Shown: piece by piece, positions 52,960 through 62,416 of the stretch
Numbering within the stretch: the first letter of the stretch is position 1
How the letters are laid out: the number at the start of each line of letters is the position of its first letter
Assembly: GCA_009780185.1 (NCBI GenBank)
Contig: WRAN01000001.1
Location: 186,001-250,000, forward strand
Direction of reading: 5' to 3'
From: Defluviitaleaceae bacterium
GTDB taxonomy: Bacteria > Bacillota > Clostridia > Lachnospirales > WQUN01
Length of the DNA: 64,000 bases
The notes under the pieces: model-generated
Database searches by the model: none
What the model was told of the DNA's origin: nothing
The model's input: the letters and a program-made list of their open reading frames with translations, nothing else
Program-made: the position numbers and the translations under genes

Positions 52960-54314
52960 TGTTCACGTATAACATTAGACTAGAGAAAAACGACGATACG
53001 CCACTGTATCGCCAGTTAGCGGATAAAATACAAGCTTTAGTGGCAAAGGGTGAAATCCTTCCAGATACAAAGCTGCCTTCTATAAGGCAAATGGCACAAA
53101 ACCTCGATGTAAACAACACAACAGTAATCAACGCCTACAAGTATCTAGAAAGGAAAATGGCCGTCTATTCTGTAATAGGAAGCGGCACATTTATATCAAA
53201 GCCTCCTACCCGTCTGCCCCAAAAGGCTGAGGTTGTAGCGCAAGGTTATATTAATTTTGCCGATACTACCACTGACGGAACACTATTTCCGGTAACGGCC
53301 TTTCGCCGCGCATTTGACGCGGTACTAGAAAGGGATGGAGGTCAAGCCTTTGGTTACCATGATGCTCAGGGTTATAAGCCTCTAAGAGAGAGTTTTAGCA
53401 AAATAATCGAAGGGGTATCTCCTGACTGTATTCAAGTCATTTCGGATACTCACCAAGCGATTGAGACCCTGGCGGATACTTTGCTGGGTTCTGGAGATGT
53501 GGTTTTTGTAGAAGAACTTACCCCTCAAGGTGCTGTGGCGGCATTTTTATCTCGCCAGGCCAAAATTGTCCATATGCCTATGGCAGGTAGTGGGTTAGAT
53601 TTTGAAGCTCTGGAGTCTTTAATTAAAAAGCATAAGCCAAAACTTATATATGTAATGCCCCATTTCCAAACCCCTACAGCAATATCCTATTCCGAAACCG
53701 ATAAAAAACGGTTACTGGAGCTTGCAGGTGCTGCCAACACCTATATTATAGAAGTAGACCTTTTCAGTGATTTTTATTATGACGGCATAAAAAGAACCCC
53801 GCTAAAGACTTTAGATGAAGCCGACAAGGTGATTTATGTAAAGAGCTTTTCCAAAACCCTAATGCCAGGGATGGGGTTTATTGCAAGCCCTATTGAGATT
53901 GCCGCAGATATTGCCCCGGCAGACTTAGCTACATCTGGATATATCCAGCGAGGATTTGATTTATTTTTACGAAGTGGAGCATATGACCTACATCTGGCCA
54001 ATATGCGCACCGTTTACGGCAGACGATATCAAAAAATTATCGGGGTAATAAACACATACTTGGCTAACCTGGCAGATGTAATTCTTCCTGCCGGAGGTTT
54101 GAGCTTATGGATAAAGCCTCATAATAAAATTGCGGACTATATAGATAAATTTCTACAAAGAAAAGTAGTGGTATCCCCATCAGACTTATATGTAGGCAGC
54201 GGCGAGGGCTTTAGAGTAAGCTTTGCCGCTGTAAATGAAGAGCAGATAAATGAAGGTATCGGGGCAATTGCTGCGGTTCTTAATGGCGAGGAGCTTGAAA
54301 CATCCCAAGAATAG
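52959..54314 (+). CDS. MocR/PdxR-type regulator (GntR HTH + aminotransferase domain)
   Basis: A 451-residue protein. A GntR winged helix (residues 1-75: PLYRQLADKIQALVAKGEIL, then LPSIRQMAQNLDVNNTTV) is joined to a fold-type I aminotransferase domain with the PLP lysine in YVKSFSKTLMPGMGFI. Such proteins sense PLP or amines and control vitamin B6, GABA or amino acid genes. Its start overlaps the LCP stop (TAATG). Target genes are not evident. Confidence 0.9.
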   Translation: MFTYNIRLEKNDDTPLYRQLADKIQALVAKGEILPDTKLPSIRQMAQNLDVNNTTVINAYKYLERKMAVYSVIGSGTFISKPPTRLPQKAEVVAQGYINFADTTTDGTLFPVTAFRRAFDAVLERDGGQAFGYHDAQGYKPLRESFSKIIEGVSPDCIQVISDTHQAIETLADTLLGSGDVVFVEELTPQGAVAAFLSRQAKIVHMPMAGSGLDFEALESLIKKHKPKLIYVMPHFQTPTAISYSETDKKRLLELAGAANTYIIEVDLFSDFYYDGIKRTPLKTLDEADKVIYVKSFSKTLMPGMGFIASPIEIAADIAPADLATSGYIQRGFDLFLRSGAYDLHLANMRTVYGRRYQKIIGVINTYLANLADVILPAGGLSLWIKPHNKIADYIDKFLQRKVVVSPSDLYVGSGEGFRVSFAAVNEEQINEGIGAIAAVLNGEELETSQE

Positions 54315-55092
54315 CCCTTTCATAGATGTTTTTTATCGTCTGCCTTAGGTGCGGTAGCTGCTCTAGTAGGTATTGGGCTTGAACGCCGGAGTTGATTTCC
54401 ATGATTATCAGCTCGTTATTTTCAAGTAACGAAATATCAATTGTTGCAAACGCAATATCAATTGCTTTGGCGGCCAGGATGGCTAGTTTTGATAGTCTAT
54501 CCAATAGGCCGCCATCTTTTATTTCAAAGGCCTTTGCTCCTTGAGATAGATTATGTTTCCAATTATCCCCCTTGGTTTTGCCATAAGCATAATACACCTG
54601 GCCGTGTAAGTAGAAGACCCGATACTCAGTATAGACGGCGTAGTAAGGGCATAAAGCCACATCCGGCTCAGTGGTAAAAACTGTCTGGATTGCGTGTTCT
54701 AACGTCATTGGGGAATCGCAGTAATATACATCTCGGCCTTGGGCGCCTTGATTAGGTTTTACCACCACTTTGTGGTCGTTTGCTTCAAAGTAGGCCAAGG
54801 CGTTTTGCATTGTGCCTTCATATGCAAGCAGGTAAGCCCGCTGTAGTGGATTGAAGAATAGCTTATGTTCTATGGCAGGGACACCACAGTTATTAAGTAT
54901 GGTGTAGCAGCCACATTTATCACATGCAAGGCGATCGGCGGCGGCACTGTTTATGTCCCAGTATGGGCCGAAAATGTGACGGGGTGCATGGCCTTCTTTT
55001 GTGAGGCGCAGGATGTATTTTTGGGATAGATATTCTACTTGGATGCTGTGTTCTTTACTGATTTCATTAATTAGGTCGTTTCTGATATTCAT
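54280..55092 (-). CDS. ATP-grasp family protein (RimK/YheC-like)
   Basis: A 270-residue protein. The ATP-grasp core is visible: VVVKPNQGAQGRDVY, EYRVFYLHGQVYYAYGKTK and FATIDISLLENNELIIMEIN, with a glycine loop and two acidic metal ligands at the end. A Cys-rich stretch (ACDKCGCYTIL) comes before it. Many members join carboxylates to amines; the substrate is unknown. It overlaps the nth gene start and the MocR gene end (convergent, 35 bases). Confidence 0.78.
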   Translation of the reverse strand: MNIRNDLINEISKEHSIQVEYLSQKYILRLTKEGHAPRHIFGPYWDINSAAADRLACDKCGCYTILNNCGVPAIEHKLFFNPLQRAYLLAYEGTMQNALAYFEANDHKVVVKPNQGAQGRDVYYCDSPMTLEHAIQTVFTTEPDVALCPYYAVYTEYRVFYLHGQVYYAYGKTKGDNWKHNLSQGAKAFEIKDGGLLDRLSKLAILAAKAIDIAFATIDISLLENNELIIMEINSGVQAQYLLEQLPHLRQTIKNIYERAILGMFQAPRH

Positions 55093-55696
55093 TGCAATAT
55101 TCTCCTAACTCGCACTCCCCACATCGGGGGCCTCGTGCTGTGCATATTTTTCTTCCATGGGTAATTACTTGTTGATTGTAGGGTATCCAGTGAGACTTTG
55201 GTAGAATTTCCATTAGGTCGTATTCTATTTTTACTGGGTCTTTGTTGATGGTTAGGCCTAGGCGCTGGGTTATTCGCATTACGTGGGTGTCAACTACAAT
55301 GCTGGGGATTTTGAATATATGGCTTCGTACTACATTTGCGGTTTTGCGGCCTACTCCGCTTAGGGCGGTTAAAGATTCTATATCTGAGGGTAATTGACCA
55401 TTGTGTTCATGCAGAAGCTTCCTTGCGCTTTCTTGCAAATGCTTTGCCTTTGCCCGGAAAAAGCCTGTCGAATGAATTATTCTTTCTAGTTCAGCAGTTT
55501 CGCCTTTGTCGTACGACTCTAGGGTTGGGAATTCTTTAAATAACACAGCCGTAACCTGGTTCACTCTATCGTCCGTACACTGCGCGCTTAAAATCGTGGC
55601 AAATAAAAGCTGCCATGGGGTTTTGTAGTTCAAAAAACAAACCCCATCGTATGGGTACAGCTCATCCAATTTTTCTAATATCCTTTTTATGTTCAT
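55067..55696 (-). CDS. nth: Endonuclease III
   Basis: A 209-residue base-excision repair enzyme that removes oxidised pyrimidines. Helix-hairpin-helix with catalytic Lys in LSGVGRKTANVV near residue 115, catalytic Asp in VDTHVMRI near 136, and a [4Fe-4S] cluster CTARGPRCGECELGEYC (C-x6-C-x2-C-x5-C) at the C-terminus. Length is standard. Confidence 0.97.
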   Translation of the reverse strand: MNIKRILEKLDELYPYDGVCFLNYKTPWQLLFATILSAQCTDDRVNQVTAVLFKEFPTLESYDKGETAELERIIHSTGFFRAKAKHLQESARKLLHEHNGQLPSDIESLTALSGVGRKTANVVRSHIFKIPSIVVDTHVMRITQRLGLTINKDPVKIEYDLMEILPKSHWIPYNQQVITHGRKICTARGPRCGECELGEYCNEYQKRPN

Positions 55697-55821
55697 CTTT
55701 GAAGCCTCCGGGGTTTTCGCGTATAATACAGGATATTCATGTCAATTTAAAGCATAAAATGCTTTACTGTGCAAAGCACAGTCCCGCAGTATACTAAGCC
55801 CCATTCAAAAGGAGAAAATAT

Positions 55822-56547
55822 ATGAATTTTGTTCTTGATGTACATTGTCATACCGTAGCCAGCAGCCATGCCTACAGTACTATAGCAGAAAATGCTGCTC
55901 ATGCAGCCTCTATCGGTCTTACCCATATTGCCATAACAGACCACGGACCGGATATGCCCGGCGGGGCACATATTTATGCCTTTGCCAATCAGCGCATTAT
56001 CCCGGATTACATCCATGGTGTACGGGTATATAAAAGCGCGGAAGTAAATATCCTTGACGAAAACGGTAAAGTAGACATCCGTAGTGAGTTCTTAAAGCGT
56101 ATGGATTTCGCAATTGCATCCATGCACAGAAGCGTATTTAAGCCCACAACTAAGGAAGTCCATACCCGAGCCATGATTAATGTAATGCAGTTACCTTATA
56201 TCAATATCTTAGGCCATCCTTGTGATATTCATTATGATTTTGATATGGAAGCCGTGGTTGCCGCCGCTGCCCAAACTCACACGATAATCGAGATCAACAA
56301 CGCCAGCCTAAGCCCACTATCTGTACGCTACGACGGGGACGAAACACATCGTCAGCTTTTAGAGCTATGCAAAGCCTACGCGGTCCCGGTAATTGCCTCA
56401 TCAGATGCCCACTACGCAACCCTTGTAGGAGATATGGCCATCGCCAAAGCCCTAATCCAAGATGTGGGGCTACCGGAAGATCAGGTTCTTAACACCAGCG
56501 CAGAGCGCTTTATGGCAGTAATCGCACAGAAAAGAGGCAACAAATGA
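55822..56547 (+). CDS. PHP-domain phosphatase (YcdX type)
   Basis: A 241-residue PHP metallophosphatase. DVHCHTVASSHAYSTIAENAAHA, ITDHGPDMPGGAH, SAEVNIL, ASMHRSV and SSDAHYATLVGDM provide the His/Asp/Glu metal ligands. Close relatives of YcdX dephosphorylate small substrates and were linked to swarming. It overlaps pcrA by four bases (ATGA). Confidence 0.92.
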   Translation: MNFVLDVHCHTVASSHAYSTIAENAAHAASIGLTHIAITDHGPDMPGGAHIYAFANQRIIPDYIHGVRVYKSAEVNILDENGKVDIRSEFLKRMDFAIASMHRSVFKPTTKEVHTRAMINVMQLPYINILGHPCDIHYDFDMEAVVAAAAQTHTIIEINNASLSPLSVRYDGDETHRQLLELCKAYAVPVIASSDAHYATLVGDMAIAKALIQDVGLPEDQVLNTSAERFMAVIAQKRGNK

Positions 56548-58760
56548 GCTATCTGGAAAAACTTAACCCACCACAAAAAGAAGCAGTACTTCATACAGAA
56601 GGCCCACTTTTGGTCTTCGCAGGGGCAGGCAGCGGCAAAACCCGTGTACTGACCTACCGGGTAGCCCATCTAATCGAGCAGGGCATAGACCCATATCACA
56701 TAATCTGCATAACATTCACAAATAAAGCCGCTACAGAAATGCGTGAGCGTATTTCCGCCATCACACAAAACGGGGAACAAGTATGGGTAAGCACCTTTCA
56801 TGCTGCGTGTACCCGTATTTTGCGCCGGGAAATTGATGCCCTAGGCTACGGTAGCGGTTTTACGATATACGATTCCCAAGACAGTGAGCGGCTGATAAAA
56901 GAATGTATAAAAGAACTAAATCTAAACGACAAAGACTACCCGCCAAGAGGCATTGCCGCAATCATAAGCAACCAAAAAAATGAGCTAATAACCCCTGGAG
57001 ACTACGAGCGCAAATATGTAGGATACTACCGAGAAAGCCAAATCGCCGAAGTCTACAGCCTTTACCAGAAAAAACTAAAGGCCTCCAATGCCCTAGACTT
57101 CGATGATATTATCTTCCAAACCGTGACTTTGCTGACCACCCGTGACGATATCCGCCTAAAATATCAAAACCGCTTCCGCTATGTAATGGTAGACGAATAT
57201 CAAGACACAAACCACGCCCAGTACCGGCTGGTTAGCCTATTGGTAGGCTCTTCTCACAATATCTGCGTAGTAGGAGACGATGACCAAAGCATCTATGGCT
57301 GGAGGGGAGCTGACATAGAAAACATCCTGCGCTTTGAAAAGGATTACCCCAACGCTAAAATAGTAAAACTAGAGGAAAACTACCGCTCGACTGGGAACAT
57401 ACTAGCAGCCGCCAACGCGGTAATCGCCAACAACGAAACCCGTGCCCCAAAAACCCTACGAACCCAAAACCCCGAGGGTACCCCAATAAGACTATACACT
57501 GCCTCCACTGACAAAGAAGAAGGGGCTTTTGTAGCCAATGCAATAAAAAATAACAGCGGAAACTACAGCGACTACGCCATTCTATACCGCACCAACGCCC
57601 AATCGCGTATCGTGGAAGACCAGCTGGTAATGCAAGGCATCCCATACCGCCTATTTGGTGGGGTACGATTCTACGAGCGTATGGAAATTAAAGACGTACT
57701 GGCATACTTAAAAGCCATCCATAACCCAGCGGATGACCTGGCATACACCCGTATAATCAACGTCCCACGCCGGGGGATAGGCGCAACCACGATCACAAAA
57801 ATTCAAGAATACACTGCCAGAAACCTAATGCCCTTCTCTCAAGCCCTGGCCGAAGCTGATAAAATTCCAGGCCTAAAAAATAAACACATCCAGGATTTCG
57901 CCAGCTTTATCGCAAACTGTATAGCATTTTCCACTGAATACTCAATAACTGCCCTTCTGGAAAAAATCCTAGGAGAAACTGGCTATTACACAGGCCTAAA
58001 CGACGGCACAATAGAAGGCGAAAGCCGAATGGAAAACGTAGACGAGCTGCTAAACAAAGCAAGAGAATTCGAAAGAGAATCCGATGACCCGTCCCTAGGC
58101 CGCTTCCTGGAAGATGTAGCTTTGGTAGCTGATATAGACAACTATCAAGAAGGCACTGAAGCCGTATCCCTAATGACACTGCACAGCGCTAAAGGCCTGG
58201 AATTTAACACAGTCTTTTTAGTAGGCCTAGAAGAATATATCTTCCCCTCCTCCCGCTCAATACAAGAAGACAGCGGCGACGCTGCCCTAGAAGAAGAACG
58301 CCGCTTATGTTATGTAGGCTTTACCAGAGCCAGGCAAGTTCTATATATTAGCCACGCAATGAAAAGAATGCGCTACGATGGCGGATACTCAAACAATCCA
58401 CCCAGCCGCTTTATAAGAGAGATCCCCAAAGATAAAATTGAAACAGTAAATGCTTTTGGCAAATCCAGAGTACAGCTAGACCGAAGCACAGCCCCACCCA
58501 AAACTAAATTGGATGTAGGCCGAAAATTCGATCAAGACCTAGTGGGAGCAATAAAACATCAAAAACCCATCCAAGTAGAGAGCGTCCCACCAGATTACGA
58601 TGTAGGGGATAAAGTAATGCTGCCGATATTGGGAATAGGCGAAGTAACGGCAATTGAACCACGAGGAGCAGACTATGAAGTAACCGTATATTTCGACACC
58701 AATCACAGAACCAGGAAGTTTATTACCGGATATGCGAACATAGAAAAAATATACGACTAA
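56544..58760 (+). CDS. pcrA: ATP-dependent DNA helicase PcrA/UvrD
   Basis: A 738-residue superfamily 1A helicase of standard length. Motif I FAGAGSGKTRVLTYR, motif Ia ITFTNKAATEMRERI, motif II VDEYQDTNHAQY, motif III GDDDQSIYGWRGAD, motif IV LEENYRSTGNIL, motif V TLHSAKGLEFNTVFLVGLEE, motif VI EEERRLCYVGFTRARQ. The C-terminal Tudor-like tail (YDVGDKVMLPILGIGEV) binds RNA polymerase. It removes blocked forks and works in repair. Confidence 0.97.
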   Translation: MSYLEKLNPPQKEAVLHTEGPLLVFAGAGSGKTRVLTYRVAHLIEQGIDPYHIICITFTNKAATEMRERISAITQNGEQVWVSTFHAACTRILRREIDALGYGSGFTIYDSQDSERLIKECIKELNLNDKDYPPRGIAAIISNQKNELITPGDYERKYVGYYRESQIAEVYSLYQKKLKASNALDFDDIIFQTVTLLTTRDDIRLKYQNRFRYVMVDEYQDTNHAQYRLVSLLVGSSHNICVVGDDDQSIYGWRGADIENILRFEKDYPNAKIVKLEENYRSTGNILAAANAVIANNETRAPKTLRTQNPEGTPIRLYTASTDKEEGAFVANAIKNNSGNYSDYAILYRTNAQSRIVEDQLVMQGIPYRLFGGVRFYERMEIKDVLAYLKAIHNPADDLAYTRIINVPRRGIGATTITKIQEYTARNLMPFSQALAEADKIPGLKNKHIQDFASFIANCIAFSTEYSITALLEKILGETGYYTGLNDGTIEGESRMENVDELLNKAREFERESDDPSLGRFLEDVALVADIDNYQEGTEAVSLMTLHSAKGLEFNTVFLVGLEEYIFPSSRSIQEDSGDAALEEERRLCYVGFTRARQVLYISHAMKRMRYDGGYSNNPPSRFIREIPKDKIETVNAFGKSRVQLDRSTAPPKTKLDVGRKFDQDLVGAIKHQKPIQVESVPPDYDVGDKVMLPILGIGEVTAIEPRGADYEVTVYFDTNHRTRKFITGYANIEKIYD

Positions 58761-58872
58761 TACCGATTCCAAATTAAAACCTGTCTGACAAAGCGGCGGC
58801 TTGAAACGCGAAACAAGCGTTTCAAGTGGTTTTGCCGCGATAGGCAGATAGGATTTTAATTGGAATCGGTAT
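58760..58872. repeat. Palindromic element between pcrA and the SPOUT gene
   Basis: Outer arms run TACCGATTCCAA...TTAAAACC against the complement at 58850-58872 with one extra A. Inner arms include GCGGC/GCCGC and the central hairpin CTTGAAACGC-GAAACAA-GCGTTTCAAG, followed by GGTTTTGCC. The 19-base core AAACGCGAAACAAGCGTTT is identical to that of the element at 26505. The element abuts the pcrA stop codon. Confidence 0.9.
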
Positions 58873-58896
58873 AAAGCAAAATAGTAGGTGTAGAAA

Positions 58897-59412
58897 TTGA
58901 TTAGGAAGCAATTAAACCACTTTCAAACACTTGAAAAAATGCCGATCTTGAACACAGACTGTGTGCTATTCCTATGCAGTATCTCCTCAGAAAATTTAGG
59001 ACTTATAATGCGAAGTGCTGATATCTTTGGCATAAGCCATATCTATTATCTCAAAGATAAGTACTCACTCCAAGATGAATATATATCAAAAATATCCCGC
59101 AATTCTACTATTCCTATAATCTCAGCCTCCGGTTTTGAAGAGCTGGTGAACTTAAAAGAAGACGGCTACACCCTGGGGGCACTTGAGATTACAGATACAT
59201 CAATCCCTCTAAGACAAGTAGCTTTTTCCAATAAACTTTGCCTTATAGTAGGAAATGAGCAGCATGGCATACCCGAAAACATATTAGAAACCGCTGATTT
59301 CTCCTGCCATATAGAAATGACTGGCGGACGAATTTCTTCCCTCAACGTATCTATTGCGACATCAATAGCACTTTATGAAGTATCCCAATATTTATTAAAG
59401 CAAGTTCGTTAA
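58897..59412 (+). CDS. SPOUT-family RNA 2'-O-methyltransferase (TrmH/SpoU type)
   Basis: A 171-residue methyltransferase. Motif 1 SENLGLIMRSADIFGI, motif 2 LIVGNEQHGIPENIL, motif 3 SLNVSIATSIALYEV. It is short for a TrmH but complete over the catalytic domain. The start is a TTG with AGGTG before it; an ATG 14 codons in has no binding site. The exact rRNA or tRNA target is not known. Confidence 0.82.
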   Translation: MIRKQLNHFQTLEKMPILNTDCVLFLCSISSENLGLIMRSADIFGISHIYYLKDKYSLQDEYISKISRNSTIPIISASGFEELVNLKEDGYTLGALEITDTSIPLRQVAFSNKLCLIVGNEQHGIPENILETADFSCHIEMTGGRISSLNVSIATSIALYEVSQYLLKQVR

Positions 59413-59478
59413 ATATGACACATAGCTGTCGTATTATTTTTTATAAAATGAGCAAAAATTTGAGAGGGGCATTTTCAT

Positions 59479-59781
59479 ATGTCAAATGCTGTTTGGTTCA
59501 TATCTTATAAGCTTATAGAGGGAGCGTCTATACCTGATTTTCTAATTGCATCTCAAAATTGCCATAATGAAGTCTTATCCAAGAAAAAAGGCTTTATATC
59601 ATGGAAGGTTCTTGCCGTTGATGATACTTGGGTAGATTTTGTGACATGGGAAACGATGGATGATGCTATAAATGCGGAAAGCGATGATAACATTCCGAGT
59701 CCTATCGCTCAAAAGTTTTATTCTTTTATAGACCCCAATAGCATTAAACACCAGTTGTATTCTGTTGAAAAAAGCTATTAA
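59479..59781 (+). CDS. Small protein, possible ABM-like dimeric barrel
   Basis: A 100-residue protein with RBS GAGAGGGG. Pattern VWFISYKLIEG, GFISWKVLAV, WVDFVTWETMDDAINA suggests a ferredoxin-like alpha+beta fold as in antibiotic biosynthesis monooxygenase domains. This is a weak pattern match and the function is unknown. It is followed after 16 bases by the DUF3788 gene. Confidence 0.55.
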   Translation: MSNAVWFISYKLIEGASIPDFLIASQNCHNEVLSKKKGFISWKVLAVDDTWVDFVTWETMDDAINAESDDNIPSPIAQKFYSFIDPNSIKHQLYSVEKSY

Positions 59782-59797
59782 TATTTAGGAGTTGTGT

Positions 59798-60259
59798 ATG
59801 AACGACCATGATAAGCTGCGATTAAGAGAATCTATAATGACACCGACTGACGCATTAGTGGAACAAGCTCTGGGTGATAGCTATGCCATATATAAAACAT
59901 TCCAAGATGCACTACCAGGTTTAGAAATAGAGCAGGATTGGCAATGGTATACACCCTATAAGGCATGGTTTGCAAAGGGACAGCACCGGTGGATAACGCC
60001 CAGAGGAACAAAAAAAGAAAAAAACCTATATTGGCTTTATGTTTATGAGGGATACTTCAGTATTGCTATTTGGTTCAAGGAAAAGAACCGTATGGAAATT
60101 CTTGAAGCAAATGTTAGCGAAAAAACAAAAGAACTGATTCGTAATGCCAGCACAATGGGCAAACTACCTACATTTCCAGTGTTATTCGATATAACTACAA
60201 TCGAACCACTCGCAGACATTTGCGAATTAATAAACTGTAAGAAAAGATTGGAAAAATAA
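59798..60259 (+). CDS. DUF3788-like protein
   Basis: A 153-residue protein: WQWYTPYKAWFAKGQHRW, then NLYWLYVYEGYFSIAIWFKE and a helical end. It matches my recollection of the DUF3788 family of unknown function. The start ATG follows AGGAG; the open frame begins two codons earlier. The next genes lie after a terminator. Confidence 0.65.
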   Translation: MNDHDKLRLRESIMTPTDALVEQALGDSYAIYKTFQDALPGLEIEQDWQWYTPYKAWFAKGQHRWITPRGTKKEKNLYWLYVYEGYFSIAIWFKEKNRMEILEANVSEKTKELIRNASTMGKLPTFPVLFDITTIEPLADICELINCKKRLEK

Positions 60260-60307
60260 AGCATCACAGAATAACAAGAATACCATGACATTTGTCATGT
60301 AATAATA

Positions 60308-60347
60308 ATGCCTCAGGACACTTATGCTGCCCTGGGGTATTTTTTTA
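60308..60347 (+). terminator. Rho-independent terminator
   Basis: Stem ATGCCTCAGG / CCTGGGGTAT (two wobbles), loop about 12 bases, then a run of seven T. Confidence 0.85.
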
Positions 60348-60383
60348 TAATACACATATAAGAAATTTAAGGAGGAAAAGAAA

Positions 60384-61322
60384 ATGATTGCATCAATGAC
60401 AAACATAGTAAAACGCTACGGGGCGCATACCGCCCTGGATCATATGAACCTTTCCATTGCCAAAGGCGAAACCCTGGGGCTTCTTGGCCCCAACGGTGCG
60501 GGAAAATCTACCGCAATTCGCGTTCTCACAGGGCTTACAGGTACCGACGCAGGGGAGGCACAACTCTTTGGTAAGAAGATGAAGGGTAATCAGCCAGAGC
60601 TTAAGCGCCGCATCGGTGTAGTGCCACAAGACTTAGCGCTATATGAGACCCTATCCGCGGGGGATAACTTAGCCTACTTTGGAAGATTATATGGAGTAAA
60701 AGGCGCCGCACTTAAAAGCCGAGTGGCTGAGGTGCTGGATGTACTAGGACTTTCTGACGTAGCTAAGAAGGCTCCCAAGAAGTTCTCCGGTGGGATGAAA
60801 CGTAGGCTTAATATTGGTTGCGCTGTAATGCACAAGCCTGAGCTTTTGATTTTGGACGAACCAACGGTAGGAATTGACCCGCAATCCCGTAATCATATCC
60901 TTGATTTTATAGAGCAAATGGCCCGGGAAGGTACCACAGTAATCTATACATCCCATTACATGGAAGAGGTAGCCCGGCTTTGTTCTCGTATCCTTATTAT
61001 GGACGCAGGAAGGGTAATTGCTGAGGGCAGTGTGGAAGAAATCACCAGGTCTGTGCTTTTTGAAGAAACTATGACTCTTGAAGTGAAAGATCCCTCCCCT
61101 ACTCTTCTTGATGGAATCAAAAACATCCAAGGAGTTATTAGCTGCGAAGCCGACCGTGGCAGATTAACCATCGTAAGCACCGCAGGAGCCGCAAACATGC
61201 ACCGTATATTGGAGCTGGCAATGCCTTATGTAGTATTAGGTGTTACAGCCCATCGCCCCACGTTGGAAGATGCATTCCTCGCCCTTACGGGCAAAAAATT
61301 GCGTGACGGAGGTGAAGCATAA
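60384..61322 (+). CDS. ABC-2 type exporter ATPase
   Basis: A 312-residue ATPase: Walker A GPNGAGKST, signature FSGGMKRRLNIGCAV, Walker B LLILDEPTVGIDP, and a C-terminal DUF4162-like domain of about 85 residues. Typical of drug, lantibiotic or lipid exporters. RBS AAGGAGG. It overlaps the next permease by one base (TAATG) and forms an operon with two permeases. Confidence 0.92.
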   Translation: MIASMTNIVKRYGAHTALDHMNLSIAKGETLGLLGPNGAGKSTAIRVLTGLTGTDAGEAQLFGKKMKGNQPELKRRIGVVPQDLALYETLSAGDNLAYFGRLYGVKGAALKSRVAEVLDVLGLSDVAKKAPKKFSGGMKRRLNIGCAVMHKPELLILDEPTVGIDPQSRNHILDFIEQMAREGTTVIYTSHYMEEVARLCSRILIMDAGRVIAEGSVEEITRSVLFEETMTLEVKDPSPTLLDGIKNIQGVISCEADRGRLTIVSTAGAANMHRILELAMPYVVLGVTAHRPTLEDAFLALTGKKLRDGGEA

Positions 61323-62416
61323 TGCGCTTCCTTTCTACCTTCATGATGGGGTTTAAATACCTATGGAAAGACCCGGTTATGGTGTTGGTGGTGATTGCAT
61401 TTCCTATTGCCATAATCTTTATATTGGGTACCGCCCTGAGTAATATATTTTCGACAGAAGTAATATTTGAACCAGCGCCTGTGGCTGTTGTTGCAGAAGC
61501 TGACAGCCCCCTGGCTATGTTTCTTGAATATGACGCCATTCAGCAGTTTTTTATACCTGAGTTTACGGATTTCGCCCAGGCGGAAGAAAAGGTAGCCGCA
61601 GGTACCGTAAGCGCCGCGTTTGTAGATCAAGGCATCGGCCAACCTGTTTTGGTACTTATGCCATCCCACGCAGACCATATGGCTCAAATCGCCCTTACGG
61701 TTATAGATTCCTATCAGCAAATTGGCGCGGCAGCCACAATAGCCATAATGTCCGGGCGAGATATTTTTACGTTAACAGGCCTGGAAGAAGTGGAAATTAC
61801 CAGTCAACCCCTTGGCATCCGCACTCCAGGAGCCATGGATTATTATGCCGTCACAATGATTGTTATGATTTTATTATTCACGGGGCTTAACGGCATGGAA
61901 TTATTTCACAAAGGTCTTTTCTCAGAAACAGGCAGCAGAATGAGGCTTAGCCCCATAAGCAAACCCGCCTTGATAGGAGGGCTACTGGCGGCTTCTACAG
62001 TAACCAGCTTTCTCCAAGGAATGACTACCTTTATCTTTACCGCGGTTGTGTACGGAGTATATTGGGGAGAACGGATACCCTTGGTAATCTTGACCCTCTT
62101 TGTAATGGTTCTGTTTTCTCAGGCGCTATGTATCTTGCTTATTATTATTTTCGAAAAGAAAAACGTAGTGGGTGGGATTACCCAAACATTATTTTTTGTA
62201 ACCACTTTTGTATCCGGTGGATACGTACCGTTTAACTTTGGTGATTTGGAGCGCATTTTCCGCTTTGCTCCCAATGCACTTGCGCAAACCGTTGTTTTTG
62301 GCGCTATATACGGCGGAGACGAGAGATGGATGGCTATAAGTCTCGCTACATTATTTGGCGCGGCAGCTGTTATGATGGGATTATCCTTTATACTTGGAAG
62401 GAGGCGGTTTGCATGA
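61322..62416 (+). CDS. ABC-2 type permease 1
   Basis: A 364-residue permease. An N-terminal helix (VMVLVVIAFPIAIIFILGTAL), an outer domain of about 135 residues, then five helices (GAMDYYAVTMIVMILLFTGL; ICLLIIIFEKKN-type loop; FVSGGYVPFN). Typical of ABC-2 exporters of the YhfC/DrrB/NatB group. Substrate unknown. Confidence 0.9.
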   Translation: MRFLSTFMMGFKYLWKDPVMVLVVIAFPIAIIFILGTALSNIFSTEVIFEPAPVAVVAEADSPLAMFLEYDAIQQFFIPEFTDFAQAEEKVAAGTVSAAFVDQGIGQPVLVLMPSHADHMAQIALTVIDSYQQIGAAATIAIMSGRDIFTLTGLEEVEITSQPLGIRTPGAMDYYAVTMIVMILLFTGLNGMELFHKGLFSETGSRMRLSPISKPALIGGLLAASTVTSFLQGMTTFIFTAVVYGVYWGERIPLVILTLFVMVLFSQALCILLIIIFEKKNVVGGITQTLFFVTTFVSGGYVPFNFGDLERIFRFAPNALAQTVVFGAIYGGDERWMAISLATLFGAAAVMMGLSFILGRRRFA

